DNA of 64,000 nucleotides from IMG/VR virus record IMGVR_UViG_3300036770_006429, positions 1 through 64,000 of that record; one strand, given 5' to 3'. The notes under the pieces are model-generated. The model saw only the letters and a program-made list of their open reading frames with translations. It was not told where the DNA came from and ran no database searches. The position numbers and the translations under genes are program-made. This DNA is from a virus. Every line of letters begins with the position of its first letter. Position 1 is the first letter of the stretch. Positions 48,982-58,077 of the stretch are shown here, piece by piece.

Positions 48982-49734
48982 TTAAATGTAATTAAATAAA
49001 GGTAAAATATTGTTTCGCAACTTTCTAATGGCGATTTCTTTTATCTGCCTCACCCTTTCTTTTGTTAAATCCATTTTTTCTCCAATCTCTTCCAAATTTA
49101 AGGGTTCACAATCGATGCCAAAATAATTAATAATTATTTCTTTTTCTCTTTCATCCAAAAGGTGCAAGGCGTTTATGAGCTCCCTTTTTAATTTCGCCGA
49201 GTCGCCATCACCCAAATCCATCTCAAAAATAAATATATCATTTGATGTTATTTCATCTTGAACATGGAGTGGGAGTTCAACTTTCTGGCGCATAATGTTC
49301 TTATCAGACAAATTATTATTTTGTTTTTTGTCATAGATAATATTTACCGGAAGCCTCACCGTTCTTGAATTTTCATTCAATAATTGAAGCACGGATTGCA
49401 TTATCCACCATTTGCCGTAAGATATAAATCTCACATTTTTCTTCCAGTCAAAATTATCAAATGCTTTAAGAAGCCCGTAATTGCCCTCAGATATCAAATC
49501 CTCCATGTCTATGCCCAAGTTCTGGTATTTCTTACATATCATCAATACAAACTTCAAATTCCCAACTATCATCTCTTTCTTCAGCTCTTCCACCTCTTTT
49601 TCCGATAATTTGCCTGATAACACCAGTTTTCCTATCTCTTTTTCTCTTTCTGGCGTCATCACGGCGTAATTCTTAATCTCATCCAAGTAAATGGAAGACC
49701 CAAAACATTCTATGTATTTCTTATTTCCAACCAT
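48982..49734 (-). CDS. Phage RNA polymerase sigma factor (sigma-70 family)
   Basis: 250 aa. Region 2 (KFVLMICKKYQNLGIDMEDL ISEGNYGLLKAFDNFDWKKNVRFISYGKWWIMQSV, spanning residues 55-110) and region 4 (EEIGEKMDLTKERVRQIKEI) are complete; region 1.2-like sequence precedes. No region 1.1. Compared with T4 gp55 it is a full sigma-70-type protein. It would direct host RNA polymerase to phage promoters, possibly late ones. It lies directly downstream (2 bases) of the gp46-like gene. Confidence 0.92.
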   Translation of the reverse strand: MVGNKKYIECFGSSIYLDEIKNYAVMTPEREKEIGKLVLSGKLSEKEVEELKKEMIVGNLKFVLMICKKYQNLGIDMEDLISEGNYGLLKAFDNFDWKKNVRFISYGKWWIMQSVLQLLNENSRTVRLPVNIIYDKKQNNNLSDKNIMRQKVELPLHVQDEITSNDIFIFEMDLGDGDSAKLKRELINALHLLDEREKEIIINYFGIDCEPLNLEEIGEKMDLTKERVRQIKEIAIRKLRNNILPLFNYI

Positions 49735-49736
49735 AG

Positions 49737-52061
49737 TTATTTAATAATTCTTGAAACGTTATCTGTTTTTTCAATTTGTAGAACGTGATCCGCCCAGTTA
49801 TTTAATATTGGATTAAACGATATAAGGAATATCTTATCAAAATATGTTGTTAATTTCTTAAGAAAAATAACCACATATTCAAGCGATTCTATTGCAACCT
49901 TTCCGAAAGTTTCATCTGCCACCCATATATTTGGCTTTGGTAGTGAACACACTTTGCTCAACACAGCTCTTAGTGCCATGCTTGCTATGGTGCGTTCAAA
50001 TCCAGAACCCGTTGACATAAGTTTTTCAACACCAGTTGTGTTGTCAATCATTATAAATTCAACCTCATTCTTATCGTTAATCCTAACATCCAATTTGAAG
50101 TTGCAAGAATCTTCCAACAGTATTTCCAGTTCACGATTAATATATGGCAACATGGTTCGCATAATAAGTTTTGATATACCATTTTTACCGAATATTTCAA
50201 GATAAAGTTTATAAATCCTTTCCTTTTCAAACTCTTCGTCAATCTTGGCTATCTTTGTTTTGTTGTCATCAATCTTTTCGTTAAAGTTGCTTATGTTGTT
50301 CTCATTCAAATGTATTTTTTTAGTCAAAACATTTTTATTCGTTGCAAGCTCATCAAGACGCATTCTTGCCTTCATCAGCTTTTCTTCCAATTGTGCATTT
50401 TTATTAATCTTCTCCTGAACGTCGTAGTATTTTTGTAACTTCTGATTTGCCGTTTCAATCTTCAAATCAATACTCTCAATACTCAAATTGAATTTAGCCT
50501 CAATCAGTTTATTTCGTTCATACAAATCAAATTCTTTCTTTGTATCAGTGAAAGTCTTCTCCAACAATTTTTGTTGGTTTAATTCATTCAAAATAGCCTC
50601 ATAATCTTTTTTAAAACCATCCAGACTATTGATTTTATTACGTGTAATCTCCGCTTCTTTGATGCTCAATCCGCAATGTTCGCATTTTATTCCAGAACTA
50701 TATTCTTTTATAAGAACCTGAATGTCAGAAATCTTAACGTTTAACTTAATCGAAGATTCTTCCAAAGCCTTTATACTGTCTTTTACCTTATCGTGCTCTT
50801 CCTCGTTATAAGTGTTTTGTGGCTTTCGCAAATCTATTAATGCAATCTTACCTTTAATTTCATTTTTCTCATATTTCATCCTTTCGATATCATTCGAAAT
50901 TTCATCTGGATTCAATCGCATTAAATCAGCATCGATATCATTGTATTTTTCTGAAAGCAAATTTTCTTTGTATTCCTCGCCAGTGGCAATCCTTTTATCT
51001 ATCTCATCAATCTCTGATTGAAATGATTCATTACTTTTTTTGAGTTCCTTTATTTGAAACTCAAAATCAAGTATTTCATTCCCCAACTTTTCTTTATTGT
51101 ACACATTGGAAAGCATGGTTTTGCCGTAAGCAGAATATATCTCTTTACCAAGTTCTTCTTTTTTCTTTAGATGCTCAAAGCCAAGAAATTTGCTGAATAT
51201 TTGCCCCCTCGCAGTAGGTTTTGATTCAAGCAAATCCTCCAAATTGGATGCTGTTGTAACAATGGTCATCAAGAAATCCTCGATTGTGCCAATAGACCGC
51301 CGAATAAAGGCTTCTGTCTCCCGCCTTTGCTCTCCACTCTCATTAACCAAATCACCATTAGGTAAACGTCTGTTAAAGTCAAGAGTGGATGTCACTTTCC
51401 AAGAACCCATTTTATATTCCCTTTTAAGGGTTCTTGTTATAATATATTCAATTCCATCAATCAATACTTCTCCTTGAACAAACACTCTGTCTTCATCCGT
51501 AAACGTATTGAAAATTTCTTCGGCTTTGCTCGATTTGGTTGTGGTGTTGAAAAACAAAAACAACAGCAAGTCAACCGTTAAAATTGTTTTACCACCCGTA
51601 TTCTGAGGATTAGATTCGACAACCACCAAACCATTATAATCATCGTAATTTAATTCTTGATTAGCCCCAAAAGATAAAAAGTTGCTGAATTTTATATTCT
51701 TAATATACCACTTTTTAAATGGTGCGACATCTACGCCACTTTGAATAACCTTTTCTTCAACAACGTTATCCAATTCTAATATGGCATTATAATCTGGTAA
51801 TTGTTGCTTTGTCTCCAAAAAACTCTCTATCAATTCTCGCTGAAAGGCCACATCCCTTATATCTGAAGAAACGTCAAGCACCAAATCATATTCATCCTTT
51901 GCCTTTGAACGAGTAAGTATGGTAATGTTATTGGTGTTATATTTCTTCTTGAAATATTCCTTTACCCTTGCCTTCCTTTCTTTTGAAAAATCTTCTTGAT
52001 AACCATCCCATATAACCTTTATATGGGGATTTTCATACCTTTCAATTTCCAATCGCTTATC
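49737..52061 (-). CDS. gp46-like recombination ATPase (Rad50/SbcC family)
   Basis: 774 aa from the ATG at 52061; the frame is open 10 codons further, but that start would sit in a terminator. Residues 1-120 are an extra N-terminal domain. Walker A SNPQNTGGKTIL occurs near residue 160, two long coiled coils flank a zinc hook (KCEHCG, near residue 450), then the signature STGSGFERTIASMALRA and Walker B IWVADE. With gp47 it resects DNA ends for recombination-dependent replication. The N-terminal extension is unlike T4 gp46. Confidence 0.92.
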   Translation of the reverse strand, partial: DKRLEIERYENPHIKVIWDGYQEDFSKERKARVKEYFKKKYNTNNITILTRSKAKDEYDLVLDVSSDIRDVAFQRELIESFLETKQQLPDYNAILELDNVVEEKVIQSGVDVAPFKKWYIKNIKFSNFLSFGANQELNYDDYNGLVVVESNPQNTGGKTILTVDLLLFLFFNTTTKSSKAEEIFNTFTDEDRVFVQGEVLIDGIEYIITRTLKREYKMGSWKVTSTLDFNRRLPNGDLVNESGEQRRETEAFIRRSIGTIEDFLMTIVTTASNLEDLLESKPTARGQIFSKFLGFEHLKKKEELGKEIYSAYGKTMLSNVYNKEKLGNEILDFEFQIKELKKSNESFQSEIDEIDKRIATGEEYKENLLSEKYNDIDADLMRLNPDEISNDIERMKYEKNEIKGKIALIDLRKPQNTYNEEEHDKVKDSIKALEESSIKLNVKISDIQVLIKEYSSGIKCEHCGLSIKEAEITRNKINSLDGFKKDYEAILNELNQQKLLEKTFTDTKKEFDLYERNKLIEAKFNLSIESIDLKIETANQKLQKYYDVQEKINKNAQLEEKLMKARMRLDELATNKNVLTKKIHLNENNISNFNEKIDDNKTKIAKIDEEFEKERIYKLYLEIFGKNGISKLIMRTMLPYINRELEILLEDSCNFKLDVRINDKNEVEFIMIDNTTGVEKLMSTGSGFERTIASMALRAVLSKVCSLPKPNIWVADETFGKVAIESLEYVVIFLKKLTTYFDKIFLISFNPILNNWADHVLQIEKTDNVSRIIK

Positions 52062-52068
52062 CATAATA

Positions 52069-52108
52069 AAAAATAAAAATGGCATAACCATAGATATGAT
52101 TATGCCAT
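52069..52108 (-). terminator. Rho-independent terminator
   Basis: The minus strand reads ATGGCATAA, a 12-base loop, TTATGCCAT, then TTTTTATTTTTT. The 9-bp stem sits between the 113-aa membrane protein and the gp46-like ATG at 52061. Confidence 0.75.
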
Positions 52109-52116
52109 ATGGTTAA

Positions 52117-52458
52117 TTAATTTTTTCCAATCCGTTCCAACATTTCAACAAAAGCATTCAAAGCCCATATGCTTCCTGCTGCAAACATGCCATCATAAAA
52201 CCAATGGATTTGTGGTGGGTAAAAGTGAAAGTAATAGTTTGATGGTGTGAAGAAAAACTCACCCAAAAAGAATCCCACCCATGTTCCGGTGCAAAGCATA
52301 CAAGACGTCAATCCTTTGAAAAAAGAACCGAAACTACGAACAAGTACATTCTCTTTTTTCGATAAGTCACAAAAAAATGTGCGCATCGGTTCAAAAATGG
52401 ACCCCCAAACAATGATGGATGTCATACCATACGCGATTAAAACCCAAATAAAAATCAT
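52117..52458 (-). CDS. Small membrane protein, 113 aa
   Basis: Three hydrophobic segments (residues 1-22, 48-66, 88-105) with a CMLCTG Cys pair between the first two. The plan resembles small membrane proteins of Bacteroidota phages with a TCxxCTGxWVGFF segment. It is co-transcribed with the recombination genes and ends just before a terminator. Function unknown. Confidence 0.6.
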   Translation of the reverse strand: MIFIWVLIAYGMTSIIVWGSIFEPMRTFFCDLSKKENVLVRSFGSFFKGLTSCMLCTGTWVGFFLGEFFFTPSNYYFHFYPPQIHWFYDGMFAAGSIWALNAFVEMLERIGKN

Positions 52459-52460
52459 AT

Positions 52461-52766
52461 CTAATTGTTTTTAAAGTTAGAAATTTCTTTTTTAAGATTG
52501 AAATTAGTTTCTTCCAACATTTTTCTTTTATTATTGCAATCATCTAATTTCTTTTCCAAATCCATTATTTTGTTCTCCAGATTTTTCAACTCTTCAGGGT
52601 CGGTTACTTCAATAACTTTTTCCTGATTGAGTAAACCATAACGTTCAATATTAAATCCAATGATATAACATTTTTTGGTAAACTCTAATATGCCTAAACC
52701 ATTTGCCAAACAAAAAGTTTCCAAATCTATCAATTCTTGCCGATTTAATGATAAATCCATATTCAA
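52461..52766 (-). CDS. Coiled-coil hypothetical protein, 101 aa
   Basis: N-terminal MNMDLSLNRQELIDLETFCL with a small globular part, then a coiled coil from residue 55 to the end. It overlaps the gp47-like stop by 4 bases, so it is translated together with the recombination nuclease. Similar small proteins sit at this site in related phages; a subunit or regulator of gp46/47 is possible. Confidence 0.6.
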   Translation of the reverse strand: MNMDLSLNRQELIDLETFCLANGLGILEFTKKCYIIGFNIERYGLLNQEKVIEVTDPEELKNLENKIMDLEKKLDDCNNKRKMLEETNFNLKKEISNFKNN

Positions 52767-53542
52767 TAATTTAACAAAACTTCTGTTTCATTTTCAATAT
52801 CTTCAATTGACGAAATGGAAAAGCTAATATAAGGCGATGGGTTAAAAACATCAACAAATTTATATTCAGATGTTTCGACATTATAAATGCCATATCCATG
52901 TTTAGTTATCGTCTCATCGTACTGTTGTTGAATAAGGCTCCCCACCATGTATCCTTTTTTGTTATTCGGAATGGTGAATTCCTGTCTCTTATGTATATCG
53001 CCGCACAATACCACATCAAGGCCAGAAAATTTTGACATATCAAAACCATCTTGAAAATTAAACCCCCTATCCGTTTTTAGTTTTTGAATTTGACCATGAA
53101 ACAATCCAATATTGTGATTTCCGTTTCGGACAATTTCTGGCGGCAGATTATTTTCAACCAAAGAATACACACACCAATTAACGTTTTCATCTACATACCA
53201 TCCCCTTTCTTTGTATAAAGTTATTCTGGGGTTGTCAAGCATTCCAAGAGAAACGGAAATAGCATCCATTCTATCAGGGTTGTTTTCCAAGAAATCATGG
53301 TTTCCAAGTATCAATACAGTAGGCGCAATATTTGCACATTCTTGCAAAAACCAAGACATAAAATTTATTTGCTCTGGACTAATCTGATTCTTTGTGTGAA
53401 GTAAATCTCCGGTAAAGGCTATCCTATCAACATCAAGACGCGACCATTCCTTAATCAACCCGCTTAAAATGTTACGATACAAATCGAGCATCTTATAGGT
53501 TTTAATGTGAAGGTCACTAAAATGTAATACCTTGTTTATCAT
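52763..53542 (-). CDS. gp47-like recombination nuclease (Mre11/SbcD family)
   Basis: 259 aa with the phosphoesterase motifs in order: FSDLHIK (residues 9-15), GDLLH, GNHDF, GLFHG and GDIHK. It forms the MR complex with the gp46-like ATPase 0.7 kb away. It lacks a long C-terminal capping domain. Its start overlaps the RecB-like nuclease gene stop by 4 bases. Confidence 0.92.
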   Translation of the reverse strand: MINKVLHFSDLHIKTYKMLDLYRNILSGLIKEWSRLDVDRIAFTGDLLHTKNQISPEQINFMSWFLQECANIAPTVLILGNHDFLENNPDRMDAISVSLGMLDNPRITLYKERGWYVDENVNWCVYSLVENNLPPEIVRNGNHNIGLFHGQIQKLKTDRGFNFQDGFDMSKFSGLDVVLCGDIHKRQEFTIPNNKKGYMVGSLIQQQYDETITKHGYGIYNVETSEYKFVDVFNPSPYISFSISSIEDIENETEVLLNY

Positions 53543-54309
53543 TTCTTTAAAAATTTAAGCATCTTTTCGAAATCATTTCTCAAATCTGCACATTTAAAAA
53601 TTTTGTATTCTTCATTAAGTTCATTAAACCATACAATATAAGTGTTTCCAATTTTCAAGTTCGTATTCTTCTCTATAATGTACTTGTATATCGACAACTG
53701 CAAAGAATAGGTGTTAAACTCACAAACATCCAAATGGGATATTGGTCTATCAAACCTATTGCCATAAGCATTTGAAAATTCTATTGCCTTGTTTGTCTTC
53801 CAGTCAAAAATTTGTAATTCATTGTATTTCTTGTTATAGAATAATTGATCTACAGTTCCAGATATATTGAAATCTTTATCCCCAACAATTAATTCAGAAC
53901 GAATCGGAACAAGTGTGTTTTTTGAATCCGCATGAAATTGCTTGAAAAGGGTAATCATCTTTTCAACATTCTTAAGCATGGAATCACCAAATTGTGCAAT
54001 TAAATCATCTTCATTATATTCAAATATTCGGTTGTAATACCAATTCTCGACAAATGAGTGAAGCGTTTTACCTTTTATGCTCGCATAATTTCTTGTATAT
54101 TCCCATGATTCCAAAACTTCCTCATATACCAAACCACGCTTTGTCGCATATTTTTCTGCTTCCTTTTCGCTATCAAATTTAGGTTTGAAATTACCAATAA
54201 AGGTTGTTACAGAAGTTTGTGGAATACCATCGTAATGGTATTGATGTGTAGAATCAATATACTTAATACCATTAAACTTGTTTAATTCATCGAACAACGA
54301 ATAATCCAT
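53539..54309 (-). CDS. RecB/Cas4-like PD-(D/E)XK exonuclease
   Basis: 256 aa. NISGTVDQLFYNKKYNELQI then FDWKTNK is the GxxDxxx...DWKT core (Asp, Asp, Lys), and TYSLQLSIYKYII is the QxxxY motif of RecB-type nucleases. His occurs early in IKGKTLHSFVE. No Cys cluster, so no iron-sulfur site as in Cas4. Probably a DNA exonuclease in recombination or host DNA breakdown. It is the first gene after the promoter at 54327-54357. Confidence 0.85.
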   Translation of the reverse strand: MDYSLFDELNKFNGIKYIDSTHQYHYDGIPQTSVTTFIGNFKPKFDSEKEAEKYATKRGLVYEEVLESWEYTRNYASIKGKTLHSFVENWYYNRIFEYNEDDLIAQFGDSMLKNVEKMITLFKQFHADSKNTLVPIRSELIVGDKDFNISGTVDQLFYNKKYNELQIFDWKTNKAIEFSNAYGNRFDRPISHLDVCEFNTYSLQLSIYKYIIEKNTNLKIGNTYIVWFNELNEEYKIFKCADLRNDFEKMLKFLKK

Positions 54310-54326
54310 GTTTATTTTTTAAAGCA

Positions 54327-54357
54327 CAAAGGTAATAAAATTATCTAACATTTTCAA
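54327..54357 (-). promoter_or_regulatory. Bacteroidota-type promoter of the recombination genes
   Basis: On the minus strand TTG, 20 bases, TACCTTTG, ending 18 bases before the nuclease start at 54309. The -33 end overlaps the last codons of the primase gene. Confidence 0.7.
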
Positions 54358-55234
54358 TATAGTCCATGATATCTCCTCGGAGAGAAGCGACATCGGAATC
54401 CTTTGGTAGATGTAATATTTTAACCCTTCCATATAATTTTCCCGCATTTATAGTATGATAAATTTTTTTGGCCTTCTTCCACATGTCCGCATCATAAGCA
54501 ATGATAATATCAGATTTCGCGTTTTCGTATAATGTTTTGGTCAAAAGTGGATACAAATCACAACCTAATGTCACAAGCGCATTACCAGCAAATATGCCAT
54601 CCAAAACCCCCTCTACAAGAAAAACGGGTTCTTCCCAGTTTATAAGAGGCTGATTGAAGATAACATTTTCTTTTGGGTTATCGCAGTTTAAATATTTTGG
54701 TTTCGCATTTGACCATGTGCGCCCAATAAAATAGTTCAAAACATCATTTTCGCAATAAGATGGGAAAATTATTCTATTGGCAAACATCCCCTTTGTGGTT
54801 AAACCGATATTATATTTTTTAATAACATCATCGGCTATATATCTACTTCTAAGATATTCGAGTGCCTGTCTATGTGGGGGGTAATTTAAATTAATATCAC
54901 AAAACTTTATGAAACCTTCAGGAAGCTCTACTTTCTTTACCCTCTTAAAAATTTGCGTTTTTGAGGGCGGTCTATGAAAAAGATATTCTTTGACCAGCCT
55001 TTCATTACCAAAATGCCTAAAAAATTTCAGAATAGAACCTTTGGTTTCCATGCTATCGTCACAAGACCAACAATGGTAAACATGGTTTTGAAGATTAAAT
55101 TCCATATTGCCCTTATTTCGACCATAGTCACATAATGGACAGTTAAAGGCATATTGAAGTTTCTCATCATTGGAACGAATTGGGTCGCCAATGACGTCAA
55201 TAATCATCTCAAGAATTATTTTGTTTTCATCCAT
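54341..55234 (-). CDS. DnaG-like DNA primase
   Basis: 297 aa. The N-terminal zinc finger is CPLC...YHCWSCDD (residues 28-60). The catalytic centre has the Toprim motifs VFLVEGVLDGIFAG (Glu) and IIAYDAD (DxD). It is shorter than bacterial DnaG and lacks the helicase-binding domain, as in T4 gp61-type primases. It makes RNA primers for lagging-strand synthesis; the partner helicase is not in the window. It has its own host-type promoter. Confidence 0.9.
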   Translation of the reverse strand: MDENKIILEMIIDVIGDPIRSNDEKLQYAFNCPLCDYGRNKGNMEFNLQNHVYHCWSCDDSMETKGSILKFFRHFGNERLVKEYLFHRPPSKTQIFKRVKKVELPEGFIKFCDINLNYPPHRQALEYLRSRYIADDVIKKYNIGLTTKGMFANRIIFPSYCENDVLNYFIGRTWSNAKPKYLNCDNPKENVIFNQPLINWEEPVFLVEGVLDGIFAGNALVTLGCDLYPLLTKTLYENAKSDIIIAYDADMWKKAKKIYHTINAGKLYGRVKILHLPKDSDVASLRGDIMDYIENVR

Positions 55235-55260
55235 GTTTTGTCACTTCTTTTGATGAAGTA

Positions 55261-55291
55261 CAAAAATAAAAAAACAAATTAAAACTACCAA
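55261..55291 (-). promoter_or_regulatory. Bacteroidota-type promoter of the primase gene
   Basis: On the minus strand TTG, 20 bases, TATTTTTG, ending 27 bases before the primase ATG. It overlaps the end of the RuvC-like gene. Confidence 0.65.
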
Positions 55292-55881
55292 ATTTTTTTC
55301 ATCTTCATGAATCCGAGAACGGCACAATACGCATCTGACATATCAAAGCACTCTTTTTTAAGCGTATTGTTTTTGGTGTATAACCAATTGATTTGTGGCT
55401 CTCTTTTTGCTACTAAGTCAAATATAACCCGCTTTTTATCGGTGTCCATAGGTAATCCCCCAAACAAAACAAATTTTCCTTTATTATTTTCTTGAATCAA
55501 ATGTGGGAAAGCGTTTTTCCTTGCGTTATATGTTGAAATAAATTCTGGTACAATCCCCAAATTATCATATACTTCCTTACATATGATGGTATTGAAACGC
55601 ATTAATGTCCCGACCGTATTGATATTGTTTGAGTTTAACAAAGGCTCCTCAATAACAACATTTTGCACACCCATATCTTTGTATGTGAGTATCTTTTCTT
55701 TGAAAATTGAACCCTTAATTAAGAGTTCCTCAATTTTGTTTTCCGATTTTTTCTTTGAAATCGGTGATACATGTGTTAGCTCCAATAATTTTCCTGAAGC
55801 AATATCAAACAATGCCACACCAATCGTTTTCGTTGATACATCCAACCCTATTACTTTGGGTGAATCTTTTTCAATTATCAT
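55285..55881 (-). CDS. RuvC-like Holliday junction resolvase
   Basis: 198 aa. RNase H fold with the acidic residues in VIGLDVSTKTIGVA (Asp 14), NVVIEEPLL (Glu) and DMSDAYCAVLGF (Asp pair) near the C-terminus, the RuvC order. It would cut branched DNA before packaging, in the place of T4 gp49. It begins one base after the tail gene's stop, at the border of the structural and replication clusters. Confidence 0.85.
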   Translation of the reverse strand: MIIEKDSPKVIGLDVSTKTIGVALFDIASGKLLELTHVSPISKKKSENKIEELLIKGSIFKEKILTYKDMGVQNVVIEEPLLNSNNINTVGTLMRFNTIICKEVYDNLGIVPEFISTYNARKNAFPHLIQENNKGKFVLFGGLPMDTDKKRVIFDLVAKREPQINWLYTKNNTLKKECFDMSDAYCAVLGFMKMKKIW

Positions 55882-55882
55882 A

Positions 55883-58066
55883 TTAAAAATCCATTTTTAT
55901 TAAAAACTGTTGTATGCCTTGCCTCCTCTGTGGAGATTGCAATTTCGATATTATCATAAGCTCTTTATCGGAATTGTAAAGACCAATTTCAGTTACATAT
56001 GGATTTTTATTCACATCCCAAGTCGGATTTGATGATAATGTGAATTGATTATTGTTTAATGTCACCAAATAACGCATTTCATATATGGTTGCGGCAATAT
56101 CTGTTTCGATATTTCCATAAAAAAAATATTCATCCCCAAAGTTTAGCAAATCCGATTCATTAGCTTGTGGGATATCCATATAATTTGACAGATTATATGT
56201 TGTTGCCGCAGAGTATTTTATCTCATCAATGATAAATGTATTTGAAGTTAAACCAGATGCTGTTATATGATTATTGATACTACTACCGCTTAGTTCAGAG
56301 GTATATTCCAATATCTTCCAATCAGTAGGTAATGGTTTTTCATTAATATCCGTTATCTGAAAAATTAAAAATAATTTATTCGCGGAAAAACCCGAAAATG
56401 GTGATGTTTTCAAGAAAGGAAATTCATTGCCAAATCGAACCGCAACATTTTGTGAAAAACCACTCGCCCCATCCACATAGCTATAATAATTGCAATGTAA
56501 TGAATTTGTAGAATCCGTTGAATCCAGTCTATATGTTACCCACAATCTTTGTGATGCACTATCCAATAATCCGGTTGATGAAGTATCAAAACACAAATTA
56601 GGCGGAACCATGTTCACCTTTGGTGCTGGCAATGTCCAATTCCTATTTGATTTGTAAGATAATGCGGCAACGACTTCTTCATCATCAATAACAATTAATT
56701 GTTGATCTGGGAATACTTTTCCGATTCTATTTAGATTGTTTGAAGCATCCGGATAATTATCCCATAACTGAAAATATCTTATTCCGGGATCATTCATATC
56801 ATCACTTACTGATGACCTTATATAGTATGGTTCACATAAATCATATCCTATTGGATCAATAGAAAAAGTCGCACCAACATCTGTTCCATTGGATTTGTGC
56901 CACATCAAATTCGGTATGTGCAATTTGAAATGCCTAGCCATCCCAGTTTCATCTGAAGGGTCATTTGCATCATATGGTATAGTTGCAAATTTTTCACCAT
57001 ATACATTATCAATTGATTGATTTGTATAATGAATTATCGCAATAGATTTTTGGTGTTTCGGAGGCACAACAATTTTTTCTTTATATGAATTATAATAATA
57101 CACCTGACCCGTATCAGTACCACCAGATGTGCTGTTATACCCCAATAATTCTTTTGTTCCAAGATATGATACAGATCCGTAATCCAAGTAATCCTCGTGA
57201 GTTGTAGAAAACACACCAGCAGGTGATTCAGACCAAGGAACATTCATGTTCCAAATTCTTCCAACATTGTTATTGTATAAATTGCATGTAGATTCAAAAT
57301 TTATAGCATCGTCGCTCCAATATGGAAATGGTGTTATACTATCATATAAGACAGTCATTCCAGATGGATATATCAAACACCTTGCATAATCCCCTGTAGT
57401 GGTATAAGCTGAATAGTTTGGTGCTCTTCTGTCCAAACCCACAACCCAAGAAGTTTGACCCGTTGTGCCCACAGAAGGAGTTAAACTTTGTATTTTATAA
57501 TTTAATAATGGTAAATTGTTTTTTAACTCCCCGCAATTGTTATTTACATCAACAAAAATAAACAAATAATCACCCACAGAAGGTGTTCCAGTAGTAGGAG
57601 AACAGGTATCAAGAGATATTGTTATTCCGGTCTGACCAGACAATGTAGATAAATCAACTCTATAATTTGAAGTTATTGTATATGCCGATGTTGTCTGTGC
57701 CGTCCAGCCCGCTGTTGACCCAGTGATGAAAAAACCCTTTGCAGTCGCAGTATTATATACCTCTTCTGATATAGAATCCATGAATGGGATTCCGTAGGTG
57801 TTGCCGCTAATAGCATCAAGATAATAAGGGTATTTAATGTTTTCTTTATTAGATTTAGGAATTCCGGTATCATTTTGTGCATTAAATGAAGGCAATAAAA
57901 TATTATTATTTGTAGGGACAAAATTAGACGAAATTTCGTAAAAAACCTCACTATCACCTATTTGAAAGTAAGAAATATTAAAGTTACCCTGCGAAATATA
58001 CTTTCTTCCAACATCAGTAATTCTGGTGTTTAATAAGCCTGATGTATTTTTTATTATATAACCCAT
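55883..58066 (-). CDS. Tail/baseplate structural protein, 727 aa
   Basis: The start at 58066 (MGYIIKNTSGLLNTRITDVG) fits phage baseplate or fibre-base proteins that open with xxKNTSGLLxTRxTDxGR. A long strand-rich body follows (VVAALSYKSNRNWTLPAPKV near 490). The C-terminus VTEIGLYNSDKELMIISKLQ then SPQRRQGIQQFLIKMDF is of the type found in T4-like baseplate wedge proteins. Structural role is likely; exact position in the baseplate is not assigned. Confidence 0.75.
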   Translation of the reverse strand: MGYIIKNTSGLLNTRITDVGRKYISQGNFNISYFQIGDSEVFYEISSNFVPTNNNILLPSFNAQNDTGIPKSNKENIKYPYYLDAISGNTYGIPFMDSISEEVYNTATAKGFFITGSTAGWTAQTTSAYTITSNYRVDLSTLSGQTGITISLDTCSPTTGTPSVGDYLFIFVDVNNNCGELKNNLPLLNYKIQSLTPSVGTTGQTSWVVGLDRRAPNYSAYTTTGDYARCLIYPSGMTVLYDSITPFPYWSDDAINFESTCNLYNNNVGRIWNMNVPWSESPAGVFSTTHEDYLDYGSVSYLGTKELLGYNSTSGGTDTGQVYYYNSYKEKIVVPPKHQKSIAIIHYTNQSIDNVYGEKFATIPYDANDPSDETGMARHFKLHIPNLMWHKSNGTDVGATFSIDPIGYDLCEPYYIRSSVSDDMNDPGIRYFQLWDNYPDASNNLNRIGKVFPDQQLIVIDDEEVVAALSYKSNRNWTLPAPKVNMVPPNLCFDTSSTGLLDSASQRLWVTYRLDSTDSTNSLHCNYYSYVDGASGFSQNVAVRFGNEFPFLKTSPFSGFSANKLFLIFQITDINEKPLPTDWKILEYTSELSGSSINNHITASGLTSNTFIIDEIKYSAATTYNLSNYMDIPQANESDLLNFGDEYFFYGNIETDIAATIYEMRYLVTLNNNQFTLSSNPTWDVNKNPYVTEIGLYNSDKELMIISKLQSPQRRQGIQQFLIKMDF

Positions 58067-58077
58067 ATCATATTTTT

